Assembly (NCBI GenBank): GCA_023135165.1 | Contig: JAGLTS010000034.1 | Coordinates: 1 to 44,094 of the forward strand | Reading direction: 5' to 3' | Source: Phycisphaerales bacterium | GTDB lineage: Bacteria > Planctomycetota > Phycisphaerae > Phycisphaerales > JAGLTS01 | DNA: 44,094 bases | In this document: piece after piece, positions 1-8,019 of the stretch | Layout of the letters: every line of letters begins with the position of its first letter | How positions within the stretch are numbered: position 1 is the stretch's first letter | Translations under genes and position numbers: made by a program | The notes under the pieces: generated by a model | Seen by the model: only the letters and a program-made list of their open reading frames with translations | The model's database searches: none | What the model was told of the DNA's origin: nothing

Positions 1-308
1 GGAGACCCGACTTTCATAGTTTCTCTGTGGTGAGCTTCTGATCATGATTGACCACGGAGTTCACGGAGAACACAGAGCAAGAGGGGACGGAAGCAGATGT
101 CAGAAACTGTCTATTGACACCTTCGGCCGATGGTGGAGCCGCCGTATGCGCTGCTGTACGTAGGATGGTGCTGGGGACGTGCATCGCCACAATCAACGGA
201 TTCAGCGAATCGACGAACGGAAGGGCATCCCGATTGATCGCGCACTGGTCCAGGCACTGGTGGGGCGGGGCAGTGCACTGCGTCGCGGCTGCTGGTGGGA
301 ACTGCGAA
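1..308. other. Non-coding stretch with dispersed repeat motif
   Basis: No convincing gene is seen here; the open frames have the arginine/serine-rich composition of out-of-frame GC-rich DNA. Positions 19-75 hold a CTCTGTGGT / ACCACGGAG inverted arrangement and the 16-mer TTCACGGAGAACACAG at 60-75, which recurs at 3052-3067. This is the style of the ACCACAGAGAACACAGAG dispersed repeats seen in many planctomycete and verrucomicrobial intergenic regions (recalled from general knowledge, not searched). Confidence 0.6.
60..75 (+). repeat. Dispersed 16-mer copy 1 (TTCACGGAGAACACAG)
   Basis: An exact copy of the same 16 bases lies at 3052-3067, so the two copies flank the phosphorylase gene in the same orientation. 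The left copy is preceded by ACCACGGAG and faces an inverted CTCTGTGGT at about 23-31, so a hairpin is possible. Confidence 0.55.
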
Positions 309-2954
309 TCAGCCCTGCCCAGCGCCTGCCGGTTGCTCGACCTGCGCGTGCGCCTCGCCGGTGGCCTCCGTCTGCTCCGCCTGATCCCATGTGATGAGTC
401 CAGGGATGAAGTGCGTTGCGAGGTTCTTATCACCCGGTAGAACGCGAATGGATAGGCCGCACATGCCGGACCGATCAGGCTTGAACTCGGCGGTGAACCG
501 GTGTCTGCCGGCGTCGGTCGCATCGGCGTATGTCATGTCGGTTGTCGCCGTTCCGATCAGGTCACCCGCGCTGGTCAGTTCGCCGGAGTAGAGCTGCACG
601 ATGACTTCATCGGGAGAGAGGTCGCCGAGGTCCACTTCCGCTTCGACACGGACCGTTTCGCGGACGGCAACGGGCTGCTTGGAGGGCACATCGATCGATG
701 TGATCTTGACGCGATGCCAGTTGTCCCGGTAGCGCCCGATTTGCTCATTGAGTCGGCGGGCACCGGCGTAGTCGTCCCGGACAAGTTCAGTACCGCGGTG
801 ATAGCACGGCAGGTAGAGCTTCTCCGTGTATTCCGCGACCATGCGATTCGTGTTGAAGGTCGGCGCGAGCGTTGCGATGCAGTGCTTCATCCGGGTGATC
901 CACCTGCGAGGCAGGCCGGACTTATCGCGATCGTAAAACTCTGGAATGATCTGTTCTTCAAACAAATCGTAGAGGGCTTCACTCTCGACGCGGTCCTCGT
1001 ATTCACGATCGACGTATCGTTCGCCTCGACCGATAGCCCAGCCGAGGTTGCTTTCATAGGCTTCGTCCCACCAGCCGTCGAGGATGGAGCAGTTGATGAC
1101 GCCGTTGAGCGCCGCCTTCATTCCGCTCGTTCCGGAGGCTTCAAGCCCTCGTCGGGGCGTGTTGAGCCAGACATCGCAGCCGGTGACAAGGTGCCGAGCC
1201 ACGCCTATGTCGTAGTTCTCAAGGAAGATGACACGATTGGAGTGGCCGGATTCGCGTGCGAAATGAACGATTTGGCGGATGATCTCCTTCCCGCCACCGT
1301 CCGCAGGGTGGGCCTTGCCGGCGATGAGGAACTGTACCGGGCGATCTTCGTCGTCCAGAAGCCGGTGGAGCCGTTCCATGTCCGACATGAAGAGAGTCGC
1401 GCGCTTGTACGTGGCGAATCGCCGCGCGAAGCCGACGGTGAGGATCTCCGGATCGAGCGCTGCTGCGGATCGGTCAATCTCCTCTCGTCCGGCCCCTCGG
1501 GCTTCGAGCTGTTCTCGCACTCTCCGTTGCGCCCACGCGATGAGTTTCTCACGTTGCCTTTGATGGACGCGCCAGAGCACTTCGTCGGGGATGTTCAGGA
1601 CATCCTCCCAGACCGAGTGGTCCGCTGGCTCGTATTGCCAGTGCGAGCTGAGGAATCGGTCAAAGAGTTGCTGCATTTCCTTGCCGATCCACGACCTTGC
1701 GTGTACGCCGTTGGTGACGTGCGTGATGGGGACTTCCTCTTCGGGCACGTCGGGCCAGATGTTCCTCCACATGCTGCGCGAGACTTCGCCGTGGAGCCTG
1801 CTCACACCATTGCACTTGGCGGCCGTGCGGACGGCGAGGACGGCCATTGAGAAGAACTCGTGCCGATCAAAGACGTTCTCCCTGCCGAGCGCGAGTAGCC
1901 CTTCCATGTCCAATCCAAGCGAGGGGACGAAGTCCTTGAAGTACTTATCCATGAGGTCCGGGCCGAAGCGGTCGATGCCGGCGGGCACGGGTGTGTGGGT
2001 TGTGAAGACATGTTGGGCGGAACACGCCTCGCGGGCTTCATCGAAGGAGCAGTCGCAGCGCTCGCGCAGCCGGCGAATGCGCTCCATCGCGAGAAACGCG
2101 CTGTGTCCTTCGTTCATGTGGTAGACGTTGGGGTGCAGGTCGAGCGCTTCGAGCGCGCGGATGCCGCCGATGCCGAGGACGATTTCCTGCTGGATTCTGG
2201 TTTCGACGTCGCCGCCGTAGAGGTTTCGCGTGATGCCGCGATCGGCAACCCGGTTCTCGTGGAGGTTGGTGTCGAGCAGGAAGAGCCTGACTCGGCCGAC
2301 GTTGCACTCCCAGATTCCGCAGCGGACTTCGCGCCCGGGCAGCGGGACGGTGATGGTCAGGATCTCGCCGTCATCGCGCAGGACGCGGTGCAGGGGCTGG
2401 TTGTGAACATCGACATCCAGGTACGTCTCCTGCTGCCAACCGTCCTGATTGAGGTACTGCAGGAAGTAGCCGCTGCGGTAGAGCAATCCCACGGCGACGA
2501 GCGGGATGCCGAGTTCCGCAGCGGACTTGAGGTGGTCGCCGGAGAGGCAGCCCAAGCCGCCGGAGTAGATCTGGAAGCCCTCCGTCATGCCGTACTCGGC
2601 TGAGAAGTACGCGACGAGCATCTCGCCATTCTCAGCGACATGGTTCTGATCCCACCATGAGATGCGTGTCATGTGCTCGCCGAGGAGCGACTTGACGACC
2701 TCGATCTGGTGGATGAAGCTGCGGTCCCTGGCGGCGCGGTCGAGTCGCTCCTGCCGAACCATGCCGAGCATCTTGACGGGGTTGTGGCGAGTCCGCCGCC
2801 ACAGGTCGCGGTCGAGCCAGACGAACAGGTCGATCGCCTCGGGGTGCCATGTCCACCACAGGTTCCGGGCAATATCGAGCAAGGGGGTGATCGGCTCGGG
2901 GAGCCGGGGCACGACCTGCAACGAGTGAATCCGAGCATGACCCGAGTGCAACAT
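309..2954 (-). CDS. glgP: Alpha-glucan phosphorylase, long (DUF3417) type
   Basis: Glycogen/maltodextrin phosphorylase, a cytosolic PLP enzyme releasing glucose-1-phosphate from alpha-1,4-glucans. The N-terminus carries the DUF3417 signature (LARNLWWTWHPEA-like, about residues 15-70) of the long alpha-glucan phosphorylase family. The PLP lysine motif EASGTSGMKAALNG is intact, with K613 as the expected Schiff-base residue. A C-terminal beta-rich extension of about 120 residues follows the catalytic core, as in this subfamily. I start at the ATG at 2954, giving 881 residues: it has an AGAGG-like ribosome site upstream and begins right before the conserved domain. The frame stays open to 3104 but that extension looks non-coding. 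The gene stands alone on the minus strand; no glgA, glgB or glgC is adjacent. Confidence 0.93.
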   Translation of the reverse strand: MLHSGHARIHSLQVVPRLPEPITPLLDIARNLWWTWHPEAIDLFVWLDRDLWRRTRHNPVKMLGMVRQERLDRAARDRSFIHQIEVVKSLLGEHMTRISWWDQNHVAENGEMLVAYFSAEYGMTEGFQIYSGGLGCLSGDHLKSAAELGIPLVAVGLLYRSGYFLQYLNQDGWQQETYLDVDVHNQPLHRVLRDDGEILTITVPLPGREVRCGIWECNVGRVRLFLLDTNLHENRVADRGITRNLYGGDVETRIQQEIVLGIGGIRALEALDLHPNVYHMNEGHSAFLAMERIRRLRERCDCSFDEAREACSAQHVFTTHTPVPAGIDRFGPDLMDKYFKDFVPSLGLDMEGLLALGRENVFDRHEFFSMAVLAVRTAAKCNGVSRLHGEVSRSMWRNIWPDVPEEEVPITHVTNGVHARSWIGKEMQQLFDRFLSSHWQYEPADHSVWEDVLNIPDEVLWRVHQRQREKLIAWAQRRVREQLEARGAGREEIDRSAAALDPEILTVGFARRFATYKRATLFMSDMERLHRLLDDEDRPVQFLIAGKAHPADGGGKEIIRQIVHFARESGHSNRVIFLENYDIGVARHLVTGCDVWLNTPRRGLEASGTSGMKAALNGVINCSILDGWWDEAYESNLGWAIGRGERYVDREYEDRVESEALYDLFEEQIIPEFYDRDKSGLPRRWITRMKHCIATLAPTFNTNRMVAEYTEKLYLPCYHRGTELVRDDYAGARRLNEQIGRYRDNWHRVKITSIDVPSKQPVAVRETVRVEAEVDLGDLSPDEVIVQLYSGELTSAGDLIGTATTDMTYADATDAGRHRFTAEFKPDRSGMCGLSIRVLPGDKNLATHFIPGLITWDQAEQTEATGEAHAQVEQPAGAGQG

Positions 2955-3051
2955 CGGTCTGACCTCTCGTCTGGGGAAACGCACTATGGTAGCCGCAGCC
3001 GTTGCGGCGAACGAACGTGTATCGGACGTTCCGTCGCGGCAGCCCAGCCAT

Positions 3052-3067
3052 TTCACGGAGAACACAG
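3052..3067 (+). repeat. Dispersed 16-mer copy 2 (TTCACGGAGAACACAG)
   Basis: Second exact copy of the 16-mer at 60-75, in the non-coding stretch between the phosphorylase start and hutI. Confidence 0.5.
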
Positions 3068-3352
3068 CATATCGCGCGTGCAGGCCGAGCCTGGTTGAAG
3101 GCAAGCCGAGCAGGGCGATCGTCGCCGAAGCAGGTTCTCAATGGGCGGATAGGGGATACCCGGAGTTTAGGTCGCCGAGGCGACCTGCGCACCGGCTTGG
3201 GGGGGTGGAGGGGTGTCGCGGGCGTTGGTCTGCGGAAGCGGATCTCGCTGCCCTCAAGGTCAGGAGCATGGGATGTCGCAGATGATGGCGCTGTGCGGGC
3301 GGTGACCGGCTTGTACGGCGATCCGCTGCGTCGGTATCGTGATGGGCAGCCG

Positions 3353-4573
3353 ATGAACGCGGATCTTGTCATTCAGAACGCACGTGTCCTGACGCTGGCT
3401 GGCGATGCGCCCCGGCGCGGAGACGCCATGAACGACCTGGCGATCCTCCCGCAGGCGGATGTGGCGGTGATGAATGGGCGCATCTCAGCGGTCGGCCCGG
3501 ACCTCGCCGGCGACGCCGGATGCAGGATCGACGCTGCGGGTCGGGTTCTCATGCCGGGGCTGATCGACTGTCACACACATGCGTGCTGGGCGGGCGTGCG
3601 GTACGACGAGCTCGATCGGCTCGGGCGAGGCGAGTCGTACCTGGACATCCTCGCAGCCGGCGGCGGGATCATGGCGACCGTCCGGGCTGTGCGAGATGCC
3701 TCCGTCGAGCGGCTCGCCGAGCTGACCGCGAGCCGGTTCGCCCGCATGGCGAGCCTCGGCGCGACGACGATCGAGTGCAAGTCAGGCTACGGCCTGGCGA
3801 CGGATGCGGAACTGAAGATGCTGCGCGCTATCGCCGGGGCGGAAGAGATGGCGTCGATCCGCGTCATTCCCACCGCGCTGGTCGCCCATGCCATCGACAA
3901 GGACAACCCGCGATTCATCGACGAGACGATCGAGGAGACGGTGCCTCGCGTGGCGGAGCACTTCCCGGGCATTTGCCTGGATGCGTACTGCGAGGAGGGC
4001 GCCTGGAGCGTCGAGCAGACGGTTCGGCTGTTCGAGAAGGGGCGGTCGCTCGGCCTGCCCTGCCGCGTCCACGCCGATCAGTTCCACAGCCTCGGCATGG
4101 TCGAAGCGGCGATCAGCCTGGGCGCGCGGAGCGTCGATCATCTTGAAGCGAGCACGGATGACGATCTGAAGCGTCTGGCGGCGAGCGACACGATGGGCGT
4201 CATGCTGCCCGTCAGCGCGTTTCACCTGGGCGATGCCCACGCACCCGGCAGGCGATTCATCGACATGGGCGGCGCGCTGGCGATCGCGACCAACCACAAC
4301 CCCGGCACCGGCCCGTCGCCGTCGATGCCCTTCACGCTCGCGTTGGCTGTCAAGCACCTCGGCGTCACACCTGCCGAGGCCATCGTTGCCGGGACGATAA
4401 ACGCTGCGGCTGTGCTCCATCTCCAGCGTGAGATCGGCAGCATCGAGGTGGGCAAGCACGCCGACATGCTGCTTCTTCACACCACGGATGAACGGCAACT
4501 TGTCTACGAGTTCGCCGGCGACCCGATCGCGATGATCATCCGCAGCGGGGAGATCGTCCAGCCCGGGTTTTGA
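3353..4573 (+). CDS. hutI: Imidazolonepropionase (metal-ligand Asp replaced by Asn)
   Basis: Amidohydrolase-superfamily enzyme hydrolysing imidazolone-5-propionate to N-formimino-glutamate, third step of histidine breakdown. Visible family features are the strand-1 motif PGLIDCHTHACWAG (H74, H76), the GESYLDILAAGGGI block typical of HutI, H179, HADQFHSLG (H240) and VDHLE (H263). The usual strand-8 ATDxNPG motif reads ATNHNPG, so the Asp metal ligand is Asn at residue 314. I chose the ATG at 3353 (406 residues, normal family length); the frame is open upstream to 3002 but that part looks non-coding. It ends 3 nt before the next gene, suggesting co-transcription with map. No hutU, hutH or hutG is in the window. 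Function is probable by overall similarity; the Asn leaves some doubt about activity. Confidence 0.88.
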   Translation: MNADLVIQNARVLTLAGDAPRRGDAMNDLAILPQADVAVMNGRISAVGPDLAGDAGCRIDAAGRVLMPGLIDCHTHACWAGVRYDELDRLGRGESYLDILAAGGGIMATVRAVRDASVERLAELTASRFARMASLGATTIECKSGYGLATDAELKMLRAIAGAEEMASIRVIPTALVAHAIDKDNPRFIDETIEETVPRVAEHFPGICLDAYCEEGAWSVEQTVRLFEKGRSLGLPCRVHADQFHSLGMVEAAISLGARSVDHLEASTDDDLKRLAASDTMGVMLPVSAFHLGDAHAPGRRFIDMGGALAIATNHNPGTGPSPSMPFTLALAVKHLGVTPAEAIVAGTINAAAVLHLQREIGSIEVGKHADMLLLHTTDERQLVYEFAGDPIAMIIRSGEIVQPGF

Positions 4574-4576
4574 CTG

Positions 4577-5419
4577 TTGGCGGAAGTCGTCTACGATCAC
4601 GCCGTGTCACCTGCTGATATCCAAGGCGCGCGCGACGCTGCACGGAAGGTCGTCGAGACGCACGAACGTCTCGCGGAGGTTCTGTGCGCCGGCCTCACCG
4701 TCGCCGAAGTCGATCGTCACGTCGCGGAAACGCTCAGTCGATTGCAGTGCAAATCCGCGTTTCTTGGCTACCGCGTGCCGAGGACGCCGCCATTTCCCTC
4801 TCACGCATGCCTGAGCGTGAACGAGTGCGTCGTGCACGGCACGGCGGGCTACCGCACCGAACCGCTCGTGCCGGGCGATCTGCTGTCGATCGACATCGGT
4901 GTGAAGTACAAGGGCTGGATCGGCGATGCGGCGTGGACCTACGCGATCGAACATGCTGATGAGACCGCGACAAGGCTCATGGATGCGGGCAAGGAGTCGC
5001 TCCGCCTCGGCTGCGAGCAGCTTCGCCCCGGCAAGACGTACCTCGACTGGGCGCGAGTCGTGCAGCGTTGCGTCGAAGACGACTTCGGATTCCATTGCAT
5101 CCGTGGGCTTGGCGGACACGGGTTTGGACGGAAGCTGCACACGCCTCCGTTCATCTCGAACGTCATCCCGGATCATCCCAGCGAATGGCCTGACGCGTGG
5201 ATGCAGGTTCGACCCGGGCAACTCATCGCTGTGGAACCCATGATCGGCGTCGGGACGGGTGAGATCGACCAAGCGCCGCGCGAGTGGCCGATCTTCACCG
5301 CCGACCGATCGCTCAGTTGTCATTACGAGCACGATGTGCTCATCACGGATGACGGCCCGGAGATCCTCACCATCGGTCTGACCAACCTGCCTGATATCGT
5401 CGGCAACGGCACGGCGTAG
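4577..5419 (+). CDS. map: Methionine aminopeptidase, type I
   Basis: Removes the initiator methionine from nascent proteins using two metal ions. All pita-bread-fold residues are present (numbered from the TTG start): substrate His87 in SVNECVVHG, metal ligands D106 and D117 (LLSIDIG, GDAAW), H181 in GGHGFGRKLH, E220 in AVEPM and E251 in HYEHDVLIT. Length (280) fits bacterial MetAP without a zinc-finger extension. The first possible start is TTG at 4577, 3 nt after the hutI stop; GTG at 4604, opening on SPADIQGARDAAR, matches the usual MetAP N-terminus better, and neither has a clear ribosome site. Translational coupling to hutI is likely. Confidence 0.92.
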   Translation: MAEVVYDHAVSPADIQGARDAARKVVETHERLAEVLCAGLTVAEVDRHVAETLSRLQCKSAFLGYRVPRTPPFPSHACLSVNECVVHGTAGYRTEPLVPGDLLSIDIGVKYKGWIGDAAWTYAIEHADETATRLMDAGKESLRLGCEQLRPGKTYLDWARVVQRCVEDDFGFHCIRGLGGHGFGRKLHTPPFISNVIPDHPSEWPDAWMQVRPGQLIAVEPMIGVGTGEIDQAPREWPIFTADRSLSCHYEHDVLITDDGPEILTIGLTNLPDIVGNGTA

Positions 5420-5527
5420 CGTGCGATGGCCGCCGGTGCTGGAGCAACGCGCGAGGTAAATCCCTGACTTGCCAGGCGCGAGGCTATGAAACGCAGGCGG
5501 GCACCGTGGCGGTCCGAGTCGAGGCGA

Positions 5528-7807
5528 TCATTCGCCGTAGACCGAGAGGAGAGCACCGAGGTCAGTTTGGCCGACTTGGCCGTCGCTGTCGATGTCGCCT
5601 TGCTCGTACGTCATGGCGGTCTTGTCGTAGTTCGAGAGCAGGATGCCAAGGTCTTGCTGATCGACTTCGCCGTCGCCGTTGAGGTCGCCTGCTGCGACCC
5701 GCCGATACGCGCCCGCTGACGTGCCCGCATAGAGCGACCTGCGCGGATCGGGAACGTCCGGCCCAACAGGCGTGATCGCGAGCGAACGGACGCACCGGTT
5801 CCCAAGCCCTTCGTTGATCGCCTGCCAGTCACCGCCTTCGCAGTTCCGCCGAAACACGCCACCTTCCTGCGTCCCCGCATACAGTAGAATCGGCACGTCG
5901 CTCGATGAGCCGGGCGGCGAGTCAATCGCCAGCGCCAGGACGCTCAGTGACGAAAGCCCTTCGTTGTACGACTCCCAGTTCTCGCCGCCGTTGTAGCTCA
6001 CGTACATTCCGGTGCTCTCCCACGCCGCATCACCCGCATAGACGTGCGGTGGATTCTGCGGATCGACGACGAGCGACCCGACGCGCGCACCGAGGATCTC
6101 CGGGCCGGTCAGCGTCCACAATCCGCCGCCGTTGGTCGTCTTGAACACACCCTCCCAGCCGGTGCCCGCGTAGACGATCCGCGTGTCCGTCGGGTCGATC
6201 GCCAGCCCCATGAACTCAGCCCACACAATCCAGCTTGCGACAGGCGTCCAGCTCTCCCCGCCATCCGTCGTCTTGTAGATATCGGGATAGGAAGGCTCGA
6301 ATCCGCCGCCGGAAACGTACGCGACGAGCGGGTCCGCCGGATCGACGACGACGCACTCGAGCCAGAAACCGTCGATCCCGTGCGGGAACCCGCGCCACTG
6401 CCACGTCATTCCCTGATCGATTGATTTGTACATCATCCATCCGAAGCTTGCGGCATAGATGATCTGCGGGTCGGCCGGGGCCACAGCCACGGATGAGATG
6501 TGCATTGAGCCGCCGAGTTTCAAGTTCTTCGGCCTCGGCTCCCACGTCAGCCCGCCGTCGAAGCTCACGTATACGCCCGCAGCGGCCGGCGAGAACTCAT
6601 CCATGTACGCGTCGGCTGCCGCGTAGATCGTGTCGTGATCCTCGGGGTCGATCGCCAGCGAGTTCACGCACAACAACTGAAGTCCCCTGCTGAAGTGCGA
6701 CCACGTCGCGCCGGCGTCGATGCTTTGGAATACGCCGCCGCATTCGCTGCCTGCGTAGACGATGCGCGGATCATGCGAATCGACGAGAATCGACAAGACG
6801 TTGGGATACGCAAACCCGGTTGACGATGGATGCCAGCTTGCCCCGCCGTTCACGCTCTTGAACAGGCGAGGCTCCCACGTGCCCGGCGGCGACGGCAGCG
6901 AGTAGCCGTACGATCCCGCTGCATACAACACGGGCACGTCGGCGGCTGATTCGTATGTGACGGCGATGCCGTTGAGGACGTTCTCAATGTCGGTAGGCAG
7001 TCCTTCGCTGATGTAGTTCCAGTGCACCGCACCGTCATAGGTGACGTACACGCCGCCGCCGGGGTAGTACTCGCTGCTGTCGATGCCGGCGTAGATGATC
7101 TGACTCGATGTCGGATCAAACGTGAGGCACCGCACGTTGGTGTTGAGCAGGCCCTCGCTTGTCCGCTGCCAGTTCCCGCCGCCGTTGGTGGATTTGTACA
7201 CACCCGTGTCATCCGGGTTTGGGCCGTACGGGGAGAGCATCGCCGCGTAAACGACGCCGTCGCTCTCCGGGTCGACGAGGATGGCGTGGCACGCAAGCCC
7301 GGTGGGGATGCCCGGCCCGGTCTCTTCCCACAACTCGCCAGCGTTCACCGTCTTGTACACCGCCCCCCAGTTCTCCGCATAGAGCACCGACGGATTCGTC
7401 GGATCAATCGCGATCGCTTCGATGTGTGTGGCGCCGATCCCTTCGGTCCGCTGCTCCCAGTGCAATCCGCCGTCGGTCGTCCAGTACACGCCGTCGCGCG
7501 TACCTGCATAGAGCACCTCCGGGTCATCCGGGTTCTGCACGAGCGCCTGGATGAACAGGTTATTTAGCCCGTCGCTGCGGTGAATCCACGTATCGGTGTC
7601 ACCGGACCTCGCAGCGACGCCGTGGCCGAGCACGCCGGCGTACAGCCCGCCCCCAGGCTGTGTTGACTCGATCAGGACGGAGACCGACCCGCCGTACGGC
7701 CCGTGTGAGACCCATCGCTCTTGACACAGGGAAGTGCTGGCGGCTGACAGAACAAGACCGGCGATGGCGATGCGGCACGTCGCCCTCAGTGTTGTTGCGC
7801 GATGCAT
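5528..7807 (-). CDS. Secreted BNR/sortilin-like repeat protein with C-terminal dockerin module
   Basis: Extracellular beta-propeller protein of unknown substrate. A signal peptide covers about residues 1-28 (basic start, AIAGLVLSAAST core). About 12 BNR-type blades follow, each with an Asp/Asn-Gly-Gly-x-x-Trp turn (for example DGGLHW, NGGGNW, DAGATW, DGGESW) alternating with VLYAGT-like strands, resembling the Ycf48/VPS10 propeller families. The last about 55 residues hold two EF-hand-like loops (GDLNGDGEVDQQDLG and GDIDSDGQVGQTDLG), the dockerin type-I layout common at planctomycete protein ends. The ATG at 7807 has a strong GGAAGAGGAG ribosome site. Convergent with map. No cohesin is seen nearby, so the module may anchor or stabilise the protein rather than build a cellulosome. 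Confidence 0.88.
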   Translation of the reverse strand: MHRATTLRATCRIAIAGLVLSAASTSLCQERWVSHGPYGGSVSVLIESTQPGGGLYAGVLGHGVAARSGDTDTWIHRSDGLNNLFIQALVQNPDDPEVLYAGTRDGVYWTTDGGLHWEQRTEGIGATHIEAIAIDPTNPSVLYAENWGAVYKTVNAGELWEETGPGIPTGLACHAILVDPESDGVVYAAMLSPYGPNPDDTGVYKSTNGGGNWQRTSEGLLNTNVRCLTFDPTSSQIIYAGIDSSEYYPGGGVYVTYDGAVHWNYISEGLPTDIENVLNGIAVTYESAADVPVLYAAGSYGYSLPSPPGTWEPRLFKSVNGGASWHPSSTGFAYPNVLSILVDSHDPRIVYAGSECGGVFQSIDAGATWSHFSRGLQLLCVNSLAIDPEDHDTIYAAADAYMDEFSPAAAGVYVSFDGGLTWEPRPKNLKLGGSMHISSVAVAPADPQIIYAASFGWMMYKSIDQGMTWQWRGFPHGIDGFWLECVVVDPADPLVAYVSGGGFEPSYPDIYKTTDGGESWTPVASWIVWAEFMGLAIDPTDTRIVYAGTGWEGVFKTTNGGGLWTLTGPEILGARVGSLVVDPQNPPHVYAGDAAWESTGMYVSYNGGENWESYNEGLSSLSVLALAIDSPPGSSSDVPILLYAGTQEGGVFRRNCEGGDWQAINEGLGNRCVRSLAITPVGPDVPDPRRSLYAGTSAGAYRRVAAGDLNGDGEVDQQDLGILLSNYDKTAMTYEQGDIDSDGQVGQTDLGALLSVYGE

Positions 7808-7922
7808 GGCTTACTCCTCTTCCGGGACGCCGACAAATGGGCGACCTGAGAGAAACGTACCTTACCGATGACGCCTGACTGGCGAAAGCCGCGGGATTAT
7901 GACAAGGATCTCCCGACTTGCG

Positions 7923-7948
7923 CCGGTGGTCAAAGTTTCCGCCACCGG
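7923..7948. repeat. Small inverted repeat CCGGTGG...CCACCGG
   Basis: A perfect 7-bp stem with a 12-nt loop, 13 nt from the larger palindrome at 7962-7991. Both lie between two minus-strand genes; together they may form a composite terminator. Confidence 0.4.
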
Positions 7949-7961
7949 ACACGCCGATGAG

Positions 7962-7991
7962 AAAGCCCAGGAAAAGCTTTTCCTGGGCTTT
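7962..7991 (-). terminator. Perfect 30-bp palindrome, likely terminator of the metalloprotease gene
   Basis: AAAGCCCAGGAAAAG is followed directly by its exact reverse complement, giving a 15-bp stem with essentially no spare loop. It starts 28 nt beyond the stop of the minus-strand metalloprotease. The terminal CTTT gives only a short U-run on either strand, so it could act in both directions. Confidence 0.6.
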
Positions 7992-8019
7992 GGTGTGCGA
8001 CCGTTGCGAATGGTTCGGT

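Noticed and set aside
501..1850. Long plus-strand open frame opposite the phosphorylase gene
   Set aside because: It is exactly antisense to conserved phosphorylase coding sequence including the PLP-lysine region; its protein has no recognisable motif. High GC keeps antisense frames open.
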